A DNA stretch of 64,000 bases, taken from the NCBI GenBank assembly GCA_026874595.1, contig CM049311.1, positions 8,655,676 to 8,719,675 on the forward strand, written 5' to 3'. Position numbers and translations under genes: made by a program. Within the stretch, counting starts at the first letter, position 1. Each line of letters starts with the position of its first letter. This document shows positions 36,644-50,455 of the stretch, one piece after another. The notes under the pieces were generated by a model that was not told the origin of the DNA, did no database searches, and was given only the letters and a program-made list of their open reading frames with translations. The stretch is from Sipunculus nudus. Its lineage: Eukaryota; Annelida; Sipuncula; Golfingiida; Sipunculidae.

Positions 36644-39600
36644 TATAAACAGCCTTCAGTTAATTCTGGGAAATTTCTGACATTCTTTGGAGATTTAATT
36701 ATTTTTTATTTTTCTGTGAAGGCCTTGGAATAATCAATCTTTGGAACCTAACTTCCAATGTCCAATACTTTGTACAAACGACTACCTCCAACCCTTGACA
36801 CCAGATATTTTACCTGTGTCTGATGTGTCTGAACAGTGATGTATTGTGTATACATTTACATTTGGCTTTGATATATAACCCAGCAGCTGCATTAGTTAAG
36901 TCCCGGCAGTACTTATTATAATGGTAGACACCATGCCCAGAGCTTCTTCCTGGGTGCTATATTCTCCATGTCTGTTGGTTTTGCCTGTGTGTCTTGACTC
37001 CTGGGAACATGTATCAGGAATACTAAATCATATATACCCAGCTGTCCTGTTTCTTATTTCAATCATAATAAGATATTATCTGTTATAAATGGCTTCTCCT
37101 GAGACCAACTTTTATTTATTGATCTTTTGTGTATTAAATTCTTTCTAAAGAAAATAACACATTTTTGCCAGTTAAAGAATTTTCTCATACTTAAGTTTGT
37201 TGTCTTGGTTATGAAACTGGACTAAAGGCATTCAGTTCCTTACAGTTTGTTTTACAGCCTAGATTTATAATTAATATAATACAAATCTGCTGTTCCAATC
37301 AAAATGAAATTTTTCCTTTATAGCATGCTGTGGAAAGTTATATATTGAAACTAATATTAGAGTTTAAGATTTTGAAACAAGAAGCAAGATTGGTACCTGA
37401 AAGTGAATGTTTTGTGTAAGGAAACCTTCATAAACATAAACACATTGCAGTCTTCATTTTGTTGATGATGACCATGAGTCCTTTCTCAGGTAATGACTTC
37501 ATCATGAGTTGCAGCAATATCAAGGCTTCATTGTCTCAAATATAACAGTGCTGCTGGTTTCATTATCTTTAGTGTCTAGATTTCATTTAAAAAATAAAGG
37601 TGATGCAGACTTATTTATATTTTGGATGTCTACGTTTACAGATGAACATTATTACTGCTTGTTTCATTATCTTTCAAGTGTCTACATTTAATAAAAGAAC
37701 AAGGAAACTGCTGGATTTTATATTTTGAGTTGTTCATTGAATAGTATTCCATTATATTACCATTATAGGGAAAGAAAACCTTCCAGTTTAATGGAGAAAG
37801 ACAAAGATGAAGAAATGTAATGCTTTTTAAAACCAAACAAGCATTGACTCCCTCAAGATATAGGCTATGATGTCAGACCTATATTTAGATTTGATTCTGA
37901 AACAAGAAAAATGTAGATAAAAAAAATTATGTCTTCTATATATTGTCTATTGTCTTTTCATGTTTCTGTTTTGTTCAACTTTATCTTCGAATAATCATCT
38001 AAGCCCTAGCTAGTATCTTAAGTGCTGAAAAATACTCAAGAACATTGGTGAATAAGAATATGAATGGTGTTTGGGATGATAATCATAACAAACCACAAGG
38101 ACTTTAGACATCTGCATTGTGTGGTATTGGTCTAGCAATTTAAACTGTGTAAATTTCAGTTAAGAGTTACATTTGGTAATTACAATTAAAAAGAGGAAAT
38201 AACACTTGGAGGAGAGTGTATAAAATCTTATTTAATTTATAACCTTTTCCAAGAATTTTAAGTTTGCACTTGCTGTCACTTGTGGGACTTGATTTTTGCA
38301 TTGATCAAGATTAGTGACAGTTTCAATGTTCTTTTTATCTCAAGTGGAAAACATCATTTTGCGTGAAAATCCTTTCATTCATGAGTATTTCACTGATGAG
38401 TGTTCACAAGGGCATATTCTAATGACAATTGTTTTTCAGACAAATATTAATGGGAGCAATGAAAGCTTTCAGATTTTTTTCTGTGATTAATGATGCTGTC
38501 AGGAGGTTTGTATCATTAACATTTTTTACATTTTTTTAAACTGTTTACCAGCTCATTAACTACAATGCATGCTTGAAGCCAATGTTTTTAATCCCTTGAA
38601 TCTGAAATATCAAGGCAGTAACAGAGGATCTTGTTGTTGTCAAAGACGTCACTCCAGAAGGAAAAAAAAAACACAAGAACAATCTGGGGAGTGTGCTTCT
38701 GTCACATTTAGATTTATCAGGCCAGACGGTATTGAAACTTCCTCAATAGGCCTCATTAAGAAACAATTGATACTTGTAGTAGTAAAAGCTTGAGTTGTGA
38801 GCTGGTAAATAAGAGCTTGTCGAATGTGGAGCATTTCCCATGACACCTCACAGGGATGGTGCTACAGGAGCATCAAGAACATGTTTCAACGAAGACTTTA
38901 ATCTTCTTGTGAATTTTTCTCTTTCTTCAGTTGTGTCTATGAACTGTTCAGTAGCAAGCATTTGAGGTTTATTTATTGTTGAGATGACGTAAAAGTGAAG
39001 TTTCTATGGCAACTACTGTTTCACTGATTGAACCCTTGTTGCCAAAAATCTAAGGATATCACGGGAATCCCGATGAGCCTTTCAGATGGCTCACCTTTGA
39101 TGCATCGTCTTAACATGTCAGACTGGGGCAACCCCTCTGGAGAAGACAGACGTCCATATTTCATGACAGGGATCTGTCTAGAGATCAAGGCCTGATGACC
39201 CTGCAGAGTTTTCATGAAAAGTGAACCATTAAAGCTGGTGTTAATTTAGGCCAACAGGTAGGATATAAATAGGAGCATGGGTTATCATTCCGAGGTAGAA
39301 ATAGTATGTGATACCTTCCTTGTCAGCTTCCCACTTAAACACTACATGATGGAAACCTACTTTCATTTTGAGGAACTAGTTTCCCCTGTTGATTAAAGAA
39401 TCACTGAATTTCCAATACTGCTGCTTTAATTGGACCAAGCACCTTTTTTCTTACCATTAGACTTTCGTGTTGCCAAAAAGTTTGTTTTGTGAAAATTAAA
39501 ATGTAAAAACAATTGTTAATCATGATACTTATGACATTATCTAGTCAGGTTTGATTTTGATCACTTATTTTTATCTTTTGTATCAAAAGGCTTATCATTA

Positions 39601-42600
39601 TGTGTTTGTTATAATCATCATTACTAATAAGTATTTATGATTATGCAATAGATAAAACAAGTGGTGTTTTTGTAAATGATACAGGTCAGTTGTTAATTTC
39701 CTTTTTGTTTTCAACCTGGGTTCCCAAAGAGGGAAGAATATTGCCTTAGAAGAGACTGCAGGAATAAGAATAAGAGAAAAAAAAGCTATATAGGAACTGT
39801 TTCACTGATCATTGATCTCTATAGTATTGTAAAACAAATGCCCTTTCTGTTGTAACTGGTGACACAAATTTTTCCTGGGAGACTGAAGGCTACGGTGAAT
39901 ATTGGTTTAGATCTGGCCTTTTATGCCTTCCCCTGGCTGATGGGGTGTTTTACATGCAAGAAGAAACAAAATAACTGCCTTTAGTACTCATAAAGAAATA
40001 AAAAGATGTTTTTCTGCATTGTTTCTATGCGGAAATATGCATTTTAAACAAATCTGTGCATGGTTTTTAACATGGAATTGATTTTCAGATATTGTTTCTG
40101 AGTTTTGGCTCAGATTTGACCACTCAGTTGTTTTATATTTGGAAACAGTGTCAGTGACAATGAACTGGAGAGGAGAAAAAAAGAAGACAAAAATGTTATC
40201 GCAGAAACGCTCACTTGAAGAAGAAAAAAATGTTATCGCAGGAACACACACTTGTCTACTTGATGATCAATTAGAGATATGTCAAAAAAAGCAAATGTAA
40301 CACAATGTACAGGAAACTATGTCACTTTCACCATGTCTATTTCAAGAAATGAGTGATATCTAGATTCACTTTCTTCCACTTTTTGTGCCATTTTATGCCA
40401 TGACTGCGCCGTGGTTGTAATGTTAGCCAACAAGAACGTCACAATGTTTTTCCGACATCAGAGGACTATAATGGTTATAAGGAAGACTTAGCTCACATAC
40501 CTCAACTCCTCAACCCTAGGATAATTGATCTGCACTTAACAGATCTAGTTTAAATCAAGATTTGAAAACAAGTTCTGATGAAAAACATCCTATCCAAATT
40601 TAAAAAATAATTGAAATGACTACAGTTTCAAGTAAACAGGAATTTCATCTGAAATAAAAAATTGAGATCCAAATAATTGACCATTAAATCTGAAATCTGA
40701 ACTTTGACGAATTTTTAGAAAAATATGATATGAAAGGTTGTCTTATTCAGAAAAAAATGTAGCCAGATCAGGAGTTTTACATACTTCCCACTAGTATTTA
40801 TACATTCATGGGGATTCCCAGTGCATTTTCATGCAAAATTGTTTATCTGGATGATTGTTTATCCAAACAGAAAAGCTTGCCCCCCAAGGTTTCCTGTTAA
40901 ATGATGCTCTACTGTATTTGTAAAGAATAAGATAGTACAAGAATACATGTTCTGAAGCCTAGACATTCCCAAGGCAGTTAGATGACCACTAAGTGAACAT
41001 GTTCACGGCCTTGTAACTTAATTAACGATGCTGCTGGGAGCAGGGGGGAATTAGTTAAGGTTAATCAGCTGCTGGAGTACAGACAATCTAGATAACTCAA
41101 TAAGACAAATAAGACAAACTGGGAACTTATTGGCTTCTCTTAATTTTCATGCCCTGTGCTGGCTTCTGTGTGTCACCAATAATGGTATGGTCAGGGACTT
41201 GGCAGAATAAATTTTCGAAAATATCTAATAGGTTCAGGTCATTTGTAAAAATAGTTTATAATTGTACACAAGTAAATGGCATTTCATGAAGAGGTAATTA
41301 GATAACTTAATATTAAAAATTAAATCAACAATAAAATATATGGAAAAATATAAAATAAGTTTTCCTAAACTATTTGTAGCTGTTATTAATGGAGCAGTTC
41401 CTCGTTAAACATACTTTGTTTAACTTTGATATCCAGTAGTATTTAAAGGTCTCCTTTTCACAACATATGCAGCCTTTTCATTAAATTTCATTCAAAATGT
41501 TCATGTGGTAACTTTTATCAATATACTACCTGCATGTTGTATGTGTGATTTGTTACCTGATGGTGATAGAAATTATCATGTGACAGTTGTCAGATACTGT
41601 CTGGATATTCAGGATATGCCTTGTAATTGAACTAATTGTGCCATGCCAGGCTGATACCTACATTGTGACAGTCTACAGCATCTGTATCAGATAAATGTCT
41701 GTCATGATAATGTCAGGAAATTAAAAACATCCTCCTTAATATTGGCTGCATCAAGTTTTGTTTCCGTCTAGAAATATTTCGTGATCAGAATTGGTATAAC
41801 ACCACACACCCACATGCTTTTAATAAATCTGCTTTTTTTTTATAAAACTGATTTCTTATTACATATCACTTTGTCTCTCTGTGCTTTATAAAGTGCATTT
41901 TCACATGTTTTTATCCATGAGCTATCATTCTGTTAAATTGGTCTCCTAGATACATCATATTTGTTATATTATAAAATATTTATATAGCCATATAGATAAG
42001 TTAATTCTTCTGCTCATATCACAAAAGTTTCCTTGCGTCTATGATTTTAAAGTTGATAGGATACCATTTACCCAGCTATAAAATTCATGTTCCTGATGCT
42101 TCAATGAAGGACAACATCCACATGGGTTAAGTGGTAAGGACGACATGAATGAGGAGCTATTATTCATCATATTACTGGCTTGATTTGGTAGAACAGTATT
42201 TGTAGACAAAATTTTAAGGTGATTGTTTTGGTTATTAAGGGGTCATGCCACGTCAAGCTGGTATGAGCGGGTTGTTGTTTTACAAACCAAGTGAGAGTGG
42301 GCGCCATGTAGTAATATAAGGACACAAAGCATTCCTTATATCAGAAAACCTTAGAAGGAACTAAGTGAACCAATGAATGGCAAAGAAGTCTTGTAAGAAT
42401 AGAACATGGCATACAATTGCCAGTATATTTAACCTTTGTTTATAAAAAGTAACAAAATTTACAATGGAGAAAATCATTATAAGAGTAGTATTAACTTTTG
42501 ATATCTTTCTGATGGCCCAGATTCAAGATTTTATAGCTGTTGTACATCAGTTTCCAGCAAGAGATTGCTATTGTGCTGATATCTGTTGGAGAGATTTTTT

Positions 42601-44736
42601 TGTATTCTTCTGCTAGGTAGCTTACCAAGAATGTTTAGAATATCAGCAGTGAGACAATATTGAGGCAAGGAATATTTATATATGATCATAGGGAGTGATT
42701 TGGTAGAGAGATGTGCTTCCTCAGTATTGTGTATACTTTTAAATACTGAAGACCAGGCAGTAGGAGTTTTATCCTGTTTTTCAGTGTTGCCCTCAAGATC
42801 TCTAACATCTTGACCATGGATGCATTTCCATGTTTTTCTCTTCTATGTATACTTTCGTGGAAAGTGGCAGGTGTGATCTTACCAGGGCACTGAATAAGAA
42901 TTACACACCCACATCTTGGTGCCTGGCAATAACAAGTAACCTATCGTCTCCACACTGCATATATATTTGACACACCCTTAATTCAGAGTTGTCTAGACAA
43001 TGTAAATTACTTTCCTAGGTACTACACTTCAGGGTCAGAAAAAATTCATTAGAGGAAGGTTTAGGAATGGCACTTTGCAGCTGTATGAGCCTCTGCATTC
43101 AGATAAACCAAGTTGTCTTGGAAAAAAAGGGATATTTTACCTGACCTGTGTATCGAGACATTTAATGTCTCTATTGTCACTGGGAAGGCATTCAATACCA
43201 TATCTTCTGTACACTAGAATTGTCTTATTTTAAAATTTCATTATAATAGATTAGACTTCCTTATTTCCATGTGTCACACCTTTCAGAAGGTTTGAGATGT
43301 CTGTGTCTTTAGTCATGTGAAAATTAATAAATTTGATCAGTATCATGATACAAAATATTGTTTGGCTTGGAAGGTTGTACACAAAAAGATCACCATTTTA
43401 TCAATTAAAGCTAGAGTGGCTGACTAGATGGTTTTCATGCTTTCAGATATGTACAACACAGGTGTATTTCAATTTTAACTACAATGTGATACCACGCTCT
43501 CATTGTCTGATTACAATTCTTGACCCTGTGCCACCCCTGGTGGAGAAACCCAGAACACTGACTATACAAAGCAGCAGTTAAAGAAAATAGGACTGGAACA
43601 ACTGCAGTGTATATAAACCACTTCATAAGGAGTTTATTTTTTTTCTCTAAATGGAGTGATATATTTTAAGATTTAGTTTACATAAAGAATCTTTAACTCT
43701 TATGGTATTATGGTACAGCAAATATTGAAATGTATACTATGAGTACCTTCATTATATTTAATATCCATTTCTGGTTTTGAACAATACATCTTTCATTATA
43801 GATTGCATATATTATATAATCGTCCTAACCTGTAGACACTCCAGTAATGTTTATGATATATACAAATATTTATTCAATGGTCAGGGTCAGCCACAGGGTA
43901 CAGGTAATCCTCTATATTCAGAAGCATGACTGAATATTGTTCCCTTCAGTGATGGCATTAATACGCTATCCAGGAAAAATCCATAGTGATCAATATACTA
44001 ACAGCATTCTCAGGACTAGCACAACAAGTGTCTCTATTTCTGCAGAAGATCAAGGCGCAATTTCATGAGAAATTCATTAGCGACTAAAGGTTGACGCTGT
44101 ATAGAAGTACATACACCCTGACATGATCAATACACAGTGAGTCTTTCATGTTCTGAATGAACAGATCATGTAGTGGTAAAGTAATATTGTTGATTTGTGG
44201 TAAGAGAACAGTTTGACAGGTTATTGAAATTGTGTGTTGCAGTGAACATGTGAATAAATCACACCTTAGCTGAAACCTTTCCAGAAAATCTCAGGAACTA
44301 ACAGGTCAAAGTTTTACTGTGAAAAATGAACATGTCTCTCCATTTTCAATAAATTGTCAGCCTCCATAACAAAAATTTAATATTTAAAATAAACAATTTT
44401 CTGTTCCAATTCTCAGATTAAAATTGTTTTGCTTGATCCTGTTTGTACTTATAAATCCTGTTAAACATCTGCCCTTCTTATGTCTCCATCTCTCATTTTC
44501 ATCACTTCTGAGAGAATATTTTATATGATGTTCCAAACTACCTTTCTTGGATGTACAAAAACTTAAATCATCATTTTGTTTGACAACAGTGTATTCAACA
44601 AAAATGAACAGACCCAAATTTATTTTATTGTCCAAGGTCTCAATATTCATTTGAATCACTGCACAGAGAGAGTTTTTACTGGCAGATGGCCACATTTCCA
44701 GATAGATATACTTAATTTTTGACAAATATCGAGTGT

Positions 44737-44738
<2 letters not shown>
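36644..44738. other. Long AT-rich stretch without recognisable gene
   Basis: About 8 kb. A small tandem duplication lies near 40190-40250 (TGTTATCGCAG at 40194 and 40231, period 37). On the complement of about 43515-43560, GTTCTGGGTTTCTCCACC resembles the SINE body at 29080-29100, suggesting a SINE remnant. A unique, less AT-rich block lies at 39020-39230 (see findings). No protein family is recognised. Confidence 0.4.

Positions 44739-44830
<92 letters not shown>
44739..44830. repeat. (TA)n microsatellite
   Basis: About 46 uninterrupted TA units. Long Tyr-Ile reading frames across it are artefacts. Confidence 0.97.
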
Positions 44831-44833
<3 letters not shown>

Positions 44834-47218
44834 TGTCTGGTATTCCTAAAAATTAAAGTTTATTAAGAAAATGCTTTATATTCAGAAGTTGTTGTGTAAT
44901 AACTCTTTTATATGTGTTTGAGATAAAGGAAATAGATAAAATTTGGTTTATGTACCTTTTGGCTGATATTATACTTAAACAGAACCTCATATTTGTCATT
45001 AGGTTTATGTTTCTCATATATATTTGCAGTGATAAAAATATGTAGTCCACTTTTGGCTGAAGATAATCTATCTGTGCTTCATTACAGTGCAACAGGTTTT
45101 AAAAATGATACTATAATTCACAATGTTCGTGTGTTTTGTAACCTTCTTGTCTGGAAAATGATTAAGTTTTGTCTTCCATGCATAACAAGTAGCCAAACTG
45201 CATATAAATAGAGTTAAGGCAGACATCCATTGTTGTTAAAGAAGCAAGTTGATATCTTTTGGCATGGAGTAAATTACTTCTTAAAAGAATAAATATATTT
45301 TTACATAAAATTTTATAGACTTACAGGGAGAAGATGAGTTGATTAGCATAAAATTTAATACATTTCCAAAATGTTATGACTTAACTATTGCAATTTATTG
45401 TTTTGTGATGAAAAATCTAAGCAGTTATGGCTATTCACCTTGTGGTTTCAAATTTACCTTACTTTGTGATTTAATCACATACTTTTCTATGCCGTATTGT
45501 TTCACTCTAATCCACATCAGGATGACAAACTTGTAATTATCAAACATAAACACCTTTTGGTAAACTGATTTCAGTAAAACTTCATGGGACATATAGCCCA
45601 ACTGTATATAGGACATTAAACTGTGACTCTTGATATTTTCTTCTCTTTGGGTATGGTAAAATTCAAATGCATAAAACAGACAATAGATCACTGTGATATC
45701 TCACTGCTTTATATCAGACTGTTCCTTGTTCTGGCCATGTCAGCTGTGCTTGGTCAACATGGGCCTCAGGCACCATGGTAATATAATCAGTACAGTCATA
45801 TGATTTCTCAATCAATATGATTTCTCAATCAAAGTTCTGAAGGTAACACATATTAAAGGTCATAACCTTAATTTGGGTCTTCTTATTTCAATTAAGATCC
45901 TTGTATAGTGTATCAGAAATAATTAACTGGGTGTGTATTACTAGTATAGGATGCAGTGTAGGTCGTGCTGACCTGTCTAAGAATTTAGCTGTATATTACC
46001 AGGAAGCAAGTCCATTGATGCCCGAGTGAATATCATAAAGACGGCCAAGTATAACTAAAATTATCCTGTAAGACAATTACAAGGTCAGACTATAAAGTAG
46101 TAGATCATAAGAGCCATGTGATATTGAAAAACATGAGGTAGAATTTACACAAAATGGAAATACCTTTAATCAAAGACACATTATTTAAAAGAGAAAAATA
46201 CTTCTGTGAAAGATTTAAAAACTTCAGTAGCCTTTTAAATATGTCTAATTTAGTACTAGAGATTTGCTTCATCTATTATTGTCATTATTACTTTTGTAAT
46301 ATCCCAGTCACAAACTATATCAGTTTTCTACCATTCAGCTTGCAATTCAAACAATCCTTGATAGCAATTAAAGACTTTCATGGACGGGTGCCTTATATAC
46401 AATATTCATTAACAGAGATTATGCAGAATGACGCAGCTCACAGTCCTCCTTTTCACAAGAATCTTATGTTCTACTTTATTCAAATCCTACATGGCTGAGC
46501 TGCAAAATGATACTCAATGAGTTCAGAGCCACATGAAAATAGGAAAGCTGGAACATTTTCCAGAGGCATCTGAGTCTGTTGACTTGATTCAGTTTCAGTT
46601 CAATTCCAGTTATTTATTTCAATCAGTGTAATTTGATTTTTACTCAAACATCTTTTCTCAGATTCTATTTCCATTCATATTCAATTTCAAGATTTTTTTA
46701 TACACATGTAGGGCTAGGAAAATCCTGTAACTGAGCCGAGCGTACTGTTTGTATTAGTCTGGGGACTGTGTTGGTAAAAAATTTGCCTTGGTGATTTAGA
46801 GTTTCAAGTCCTGCTTCAGGAATCAAGAGAGACACTAGAAGGTGGAGCAGGGGAAGTTGAAGGAATAGGAACTCCCACCCTCGGCAGTTTAATCACAGGA
46901 TATCGCACAAAAAATAAGGCTCAACTGCTCATCTCCGCACGGAAGTGCCTCTGAGCCACCAATCTGCTCTTAATTGCCAATTATTACACCCAATATCAGA
47001 GCTTTTGAAGTTTTCATTTTAGGGGATTTCTGGAATTTGGCGCTCATTAGTGTATTTTTAGTGATACAAGCCTATTATTAATACCACTCACTTGGTCTTT
47101 TATGTCATAAAAAAAAAGTGAAAGTGATGCATGCTGTTATTGGTTTCAGTATTATGAATTACCGTAACAAACAAATAATTAAATGTTGTTTGTATGATAA
47201 TGGCAGCTTTTAGAACTT

Positions 47219-47220
<2 letters not shown>
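44831..47220. other. Unassigned AT-rich sequence
   Basis: An imperfect 17 bp duplication (ATATGATTTCTCAATCA) lies near 45799-45832. A possible decayed SINE head lies near 46770-46840 (GAGTTTCAAGTCCTGC as a weak B box). The ATG frame at 46154-46498 has no recognisable domain. Confidence 0.35.
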
Positions 47221-47297
<77 letters not shown>

Positions 47298-47580
47298 AAT
47301 ACATTGAGGGAGAAAGTAAAAAAAGAAAAGAAAAAGAAGAGAGAGGACACTGAGAGAGAGAGTAAAAAAAAAAAAAGAAAAGAGAAAGAGGCTGAGAGAG
47401 AAAGTAGTAAAAAAGAACAGGAGGAGAGAGTGAGAGAGATGGAGAGAGAGAGAAAGAAAAAAGAAAAGAAAGAGAAAGACAGAAAGAAAGAGAGAGAAAG
47501 AGAAAGACCCACAAGTGAAAAAGAAAAGTAAAATTAGAGAGAGAAAGAGAGAAATAAAGAAAGAATAAAAAAAAGAGAAA
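47221..47580. repeat. (GA)n and long purine-rich tract
   Basis: Pure GA repeat with one AAA break at 47221-47293, continuing as an almost all-purine strand (GAAAG, AAAAAGAAA, GAGAGAG) to about 47580 with isolated pyrimidines. Mirror-symmetric purine runs like this can form triplex DNA. The Ser/Leu/Phe-rich minus frames are spurious. Confidence 0.9.
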
Positions 47581-48079
47581 AACATGGATGCCCTTAGGTG
47601 TCTTAAGGTTCATCTCCCTGTAGTTGTTTTCAATGAAGATTTAGTCATTTGTTCATTGTTGACACCTAATTGTAGTAAACTTGGTGTTTATGCTCTCATA
47701 TAAAGTGATCACAAAAAAACACATGTGTGGAATTTCTTGTCTTTGCAGATTAAACTTTTTGTTGATGTAACTTTTTCAGTGTATACTTCTCAAACTTAAA
47801 TTCTTGTAAAATAAGATGACCATTAGTGCTGCTTCAATGTAAATTAATTTTCTCTCCATTGTCTGGCAGAAATCTCAGTTGACATTTAAAAAAAGTTGCG
47901 TGTCTACACCTATTTGATTTCTTGTAAAGTTAAATATCTTTCAGTACCACTTCATTATTGCTGCTCACTCTTTGCAAGAAGACCATGTTTGCTGCATTTT
48001 CTGCATTAGAGATTATTGCAAAGCTTACTGGTATTGGAGACAGGTTGTGGGATGAGCTCAGACAGTCCAACAGGAACAA
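47581..48079. other. Unassigned sequence between two simple arrays
   Basis: Nothing recognised in these 500 bp. Confidence 0.4.
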
Positions 48080-48808
48080 GGAACAAGATTAAAGTACATA
48101 AGCTCAAGACAGAAGTACATGAGAACAAGTCTAGGAGCATGAGACTCAACCTGAAGTATATAAGAATAAGCCTGAAGTACATGAGAACAAGTCTAAAGAA
48201 CATAAGACTCACAGTGAAGTATATAAAAATAAGCCTGAAGTACATGAGATCAAGACTAAACAAGACTCCAGTTCATGAGAACAAGACTGATATTGAAGTT
48301 ATTGGGAATAAACCTGAAGTACAAAAGAATAAGACTTAATTACATTGTACATGAGATCAAGAATGGAGTACATGAGAACAAGACTTAAGGAAATGAGAAC
48401 AAGGCTAAAATTAGTCAGACCAAGGTTGAGGTATATGAGAACAAGGCTAAAGAACATGAGACTCAGGCTGAAGTATAAAAATCAGAACAAGACTAAATTG
48501 CATGAGCATCAGGCTTGAGTATATGAGGACAATACTAAATTGAAGTGCATGAGACCAGTTTTGATCTTGAAGTACATAAGAATAATACTGAAGTACACAG
48601 AACAAAGACAGAAATCCCTGAGAAGCCTAAAGTTTATTAGAATGAGACTGACCTCTATGTTCTTATATAAGAATAATGCTGAAGTACATGAAAATAACAC
48701 CATGAAGTACATCAGAACATTACTTCAGTACAGGGGAACAATTTTAGGCTGATATTTAAATTCATGAGAATAATACTTAAGTACATAAGAAAAATACTAA
48801 TGTGCATG
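48080..48808. repeat. 21 bp degenerate minisatellite, about 34 units
   Basis: Diverged head-to-tail copies of GAAGTACATGAGAACAAGACT in one-unit or three-unit (63 bp) rhythm: AAGTACATGAGAACAAGTCT, then GCATGAGACTCAACCTG, then AAGTATATAAGAATAAGCCT, then the cycle repeats. Since 21 bp is seven codons, frames through it encode heptad-like repeats (Glu-Val-His-Glu-Asn-Lys-Thr in one phase, Leu-Lys-Tyr-Met-Arg-x-x in another), while the third plus phase has a TGA in each consensus unit. Stops and indels break the frames, so coding is unlikely. Confidence 0.85.
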
Positions 48809-50455
48809 AGTTTCATAATGTTTTATTTCATTTATTTATATATTTTAGTCATGTTTATAAATATATAGTTTTAATGCTTATAACCAAGTATACGGGGTAG
48901 TTTGTTTACCCCTGTGGTGTTGCCTGTGTTACAGTAATCATTGGTATAACATCATGCCTTGTGTCAGGAGGTCCAGTATGTCATGTTGTTGTCCATGGAG
49001 GAAATGATAGGTATTGACTATGTGTTTTTTTTTTTTGTTCCAGCAGATGGTAACTAAGCACCACTGTAAATTGTCATGAAATTTGACGTGACAATCCCAA
49101 AATCAGCTGCTCAACAGTGAATAACTATTTGACATGAAATATATACAAAAAAATACTATTTGGTTATGGAGAGGTAGAAACATGGTTGCTTGTTGATTTA
49201 GATAGAAAATAACTTTTTTTTGTCTTTGGTACAGCAAAAATTGGATGACAAAAAAAAGTTCCTTAAATTGACAGAGAATGCATATTAAAAAAATAAATGT
49301 CTATTCTTTGTGGCATGGGGCTGTAGAGGTTACTTTATATTCCTAAAGATTTTGGTTCCTTGTAAAACAAGAACCAACTGTTTTTGTTATAAGGTATAGA
49401 AAAATTAATGTTTATCCTTCAGAATAGAAGAAGGTAGAAAATAAGTCTCCAGCCTCTGTGGTTCAGAGGATATTGTGAGTTTTAATCCTTGCCTGAGGAG
49501 AATGAAATTTTAAAAGTTGGTACCACCAAGTGTGTGTGCTCTGCAGACTTACTTGGTAGAATGTGTTTAAGAACCATATATCACTCACAAAAGAGTGCAA
49601 CTTTGTGGAAGTTCCTCATTGTTATAACAGAGCAGTGGGGTTGATAACATCTGTACCGAGGACCCACAGGTGTGGTAGACACTGGGCCTTAATAACTTCA
49701 GACTTTAAATAAGAGGAGGTTTGGGCCACTAGCTTCCCTCTCACAGTCTCAAACCAGCATATAAGTGATAAGATGTATGTAGTTTACTCAGGATTTGAAA
49801 AAAAGGAGGCAGTTCTAGCTCAAACTATAAAACCTATTAAAAAATAGAGTAATTGAAATTTATCTACCAACACTTTAAGGTAATATGGATTTAGAAGGAC
49901 AGAGGAAAGCAGTGAAATACATAATTTAGATAGCAAGGAACTTGAACAACTTTCCAGTGAAGGATATTTTGCCAACTGGAATCTGTCATGAAGATAAACT
50001 GATTTTTTTCAACTCTCATAATACTTTTTTCTGACCTAAACCATTACAGTGTTCATGCTTTGTGTTTCAGTTGTTAAAGACCTTTTTTCAAATCCATTGT
50101 TTTTCTTGTTCATTTGACCTAAATCATGTTTTACAAATCTGTGTAATTATTTCTGTTCAAACGACCATCTGGTGTTGCCATCTGCTCTTTATTTCATGAA
50201 AAATCTGAAAAATCCAATGCTCTGTAAAGTTCTTTGGTTAAAAGAAGATGGATTTTTTAGTTAAATAAAACAGCAATGTCAGATTGAATACTAGTTCAGC
50301 ATAAAAAAAGCGGCCAGGAAAACTAGGTTCACTTAATACGTTTGAATTTTTACTTAATTTTAAAAACATACCAACTTTTTTATGCATGCAGTAACATTGC
50401 ACAAACATATATGGAACGTGAGCTGTTGTAACTTGAAAATATTGCAGAGTTTAGT
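48809..50455. other. Unassigned AT-rich sequence
   Basis: No gene recognised. A possible worn SINE lies at about 49450-49740 (GAGTTTTAATCCTTGCCTG as a very weak B box). Confidence 0.35.

Noticed and set aside
44384-44833. 149-residue minus-strand frame
   Set aside because: Its start lies in a (TA)n repeat and the rest has no recognisable domain.
47100-47613. Ser/Leu/Phe-rich minus frames and a Lys/Arg/Glu plus frame
   Set aside because: Translations of the purine tract in several phases; low complexity only.
48016-48339. 107-residue frame with heptad repeats
   Set aside because: Spans the 21 bp minisatellite; kept only as a finding because units drift out of frame and acquire stops.
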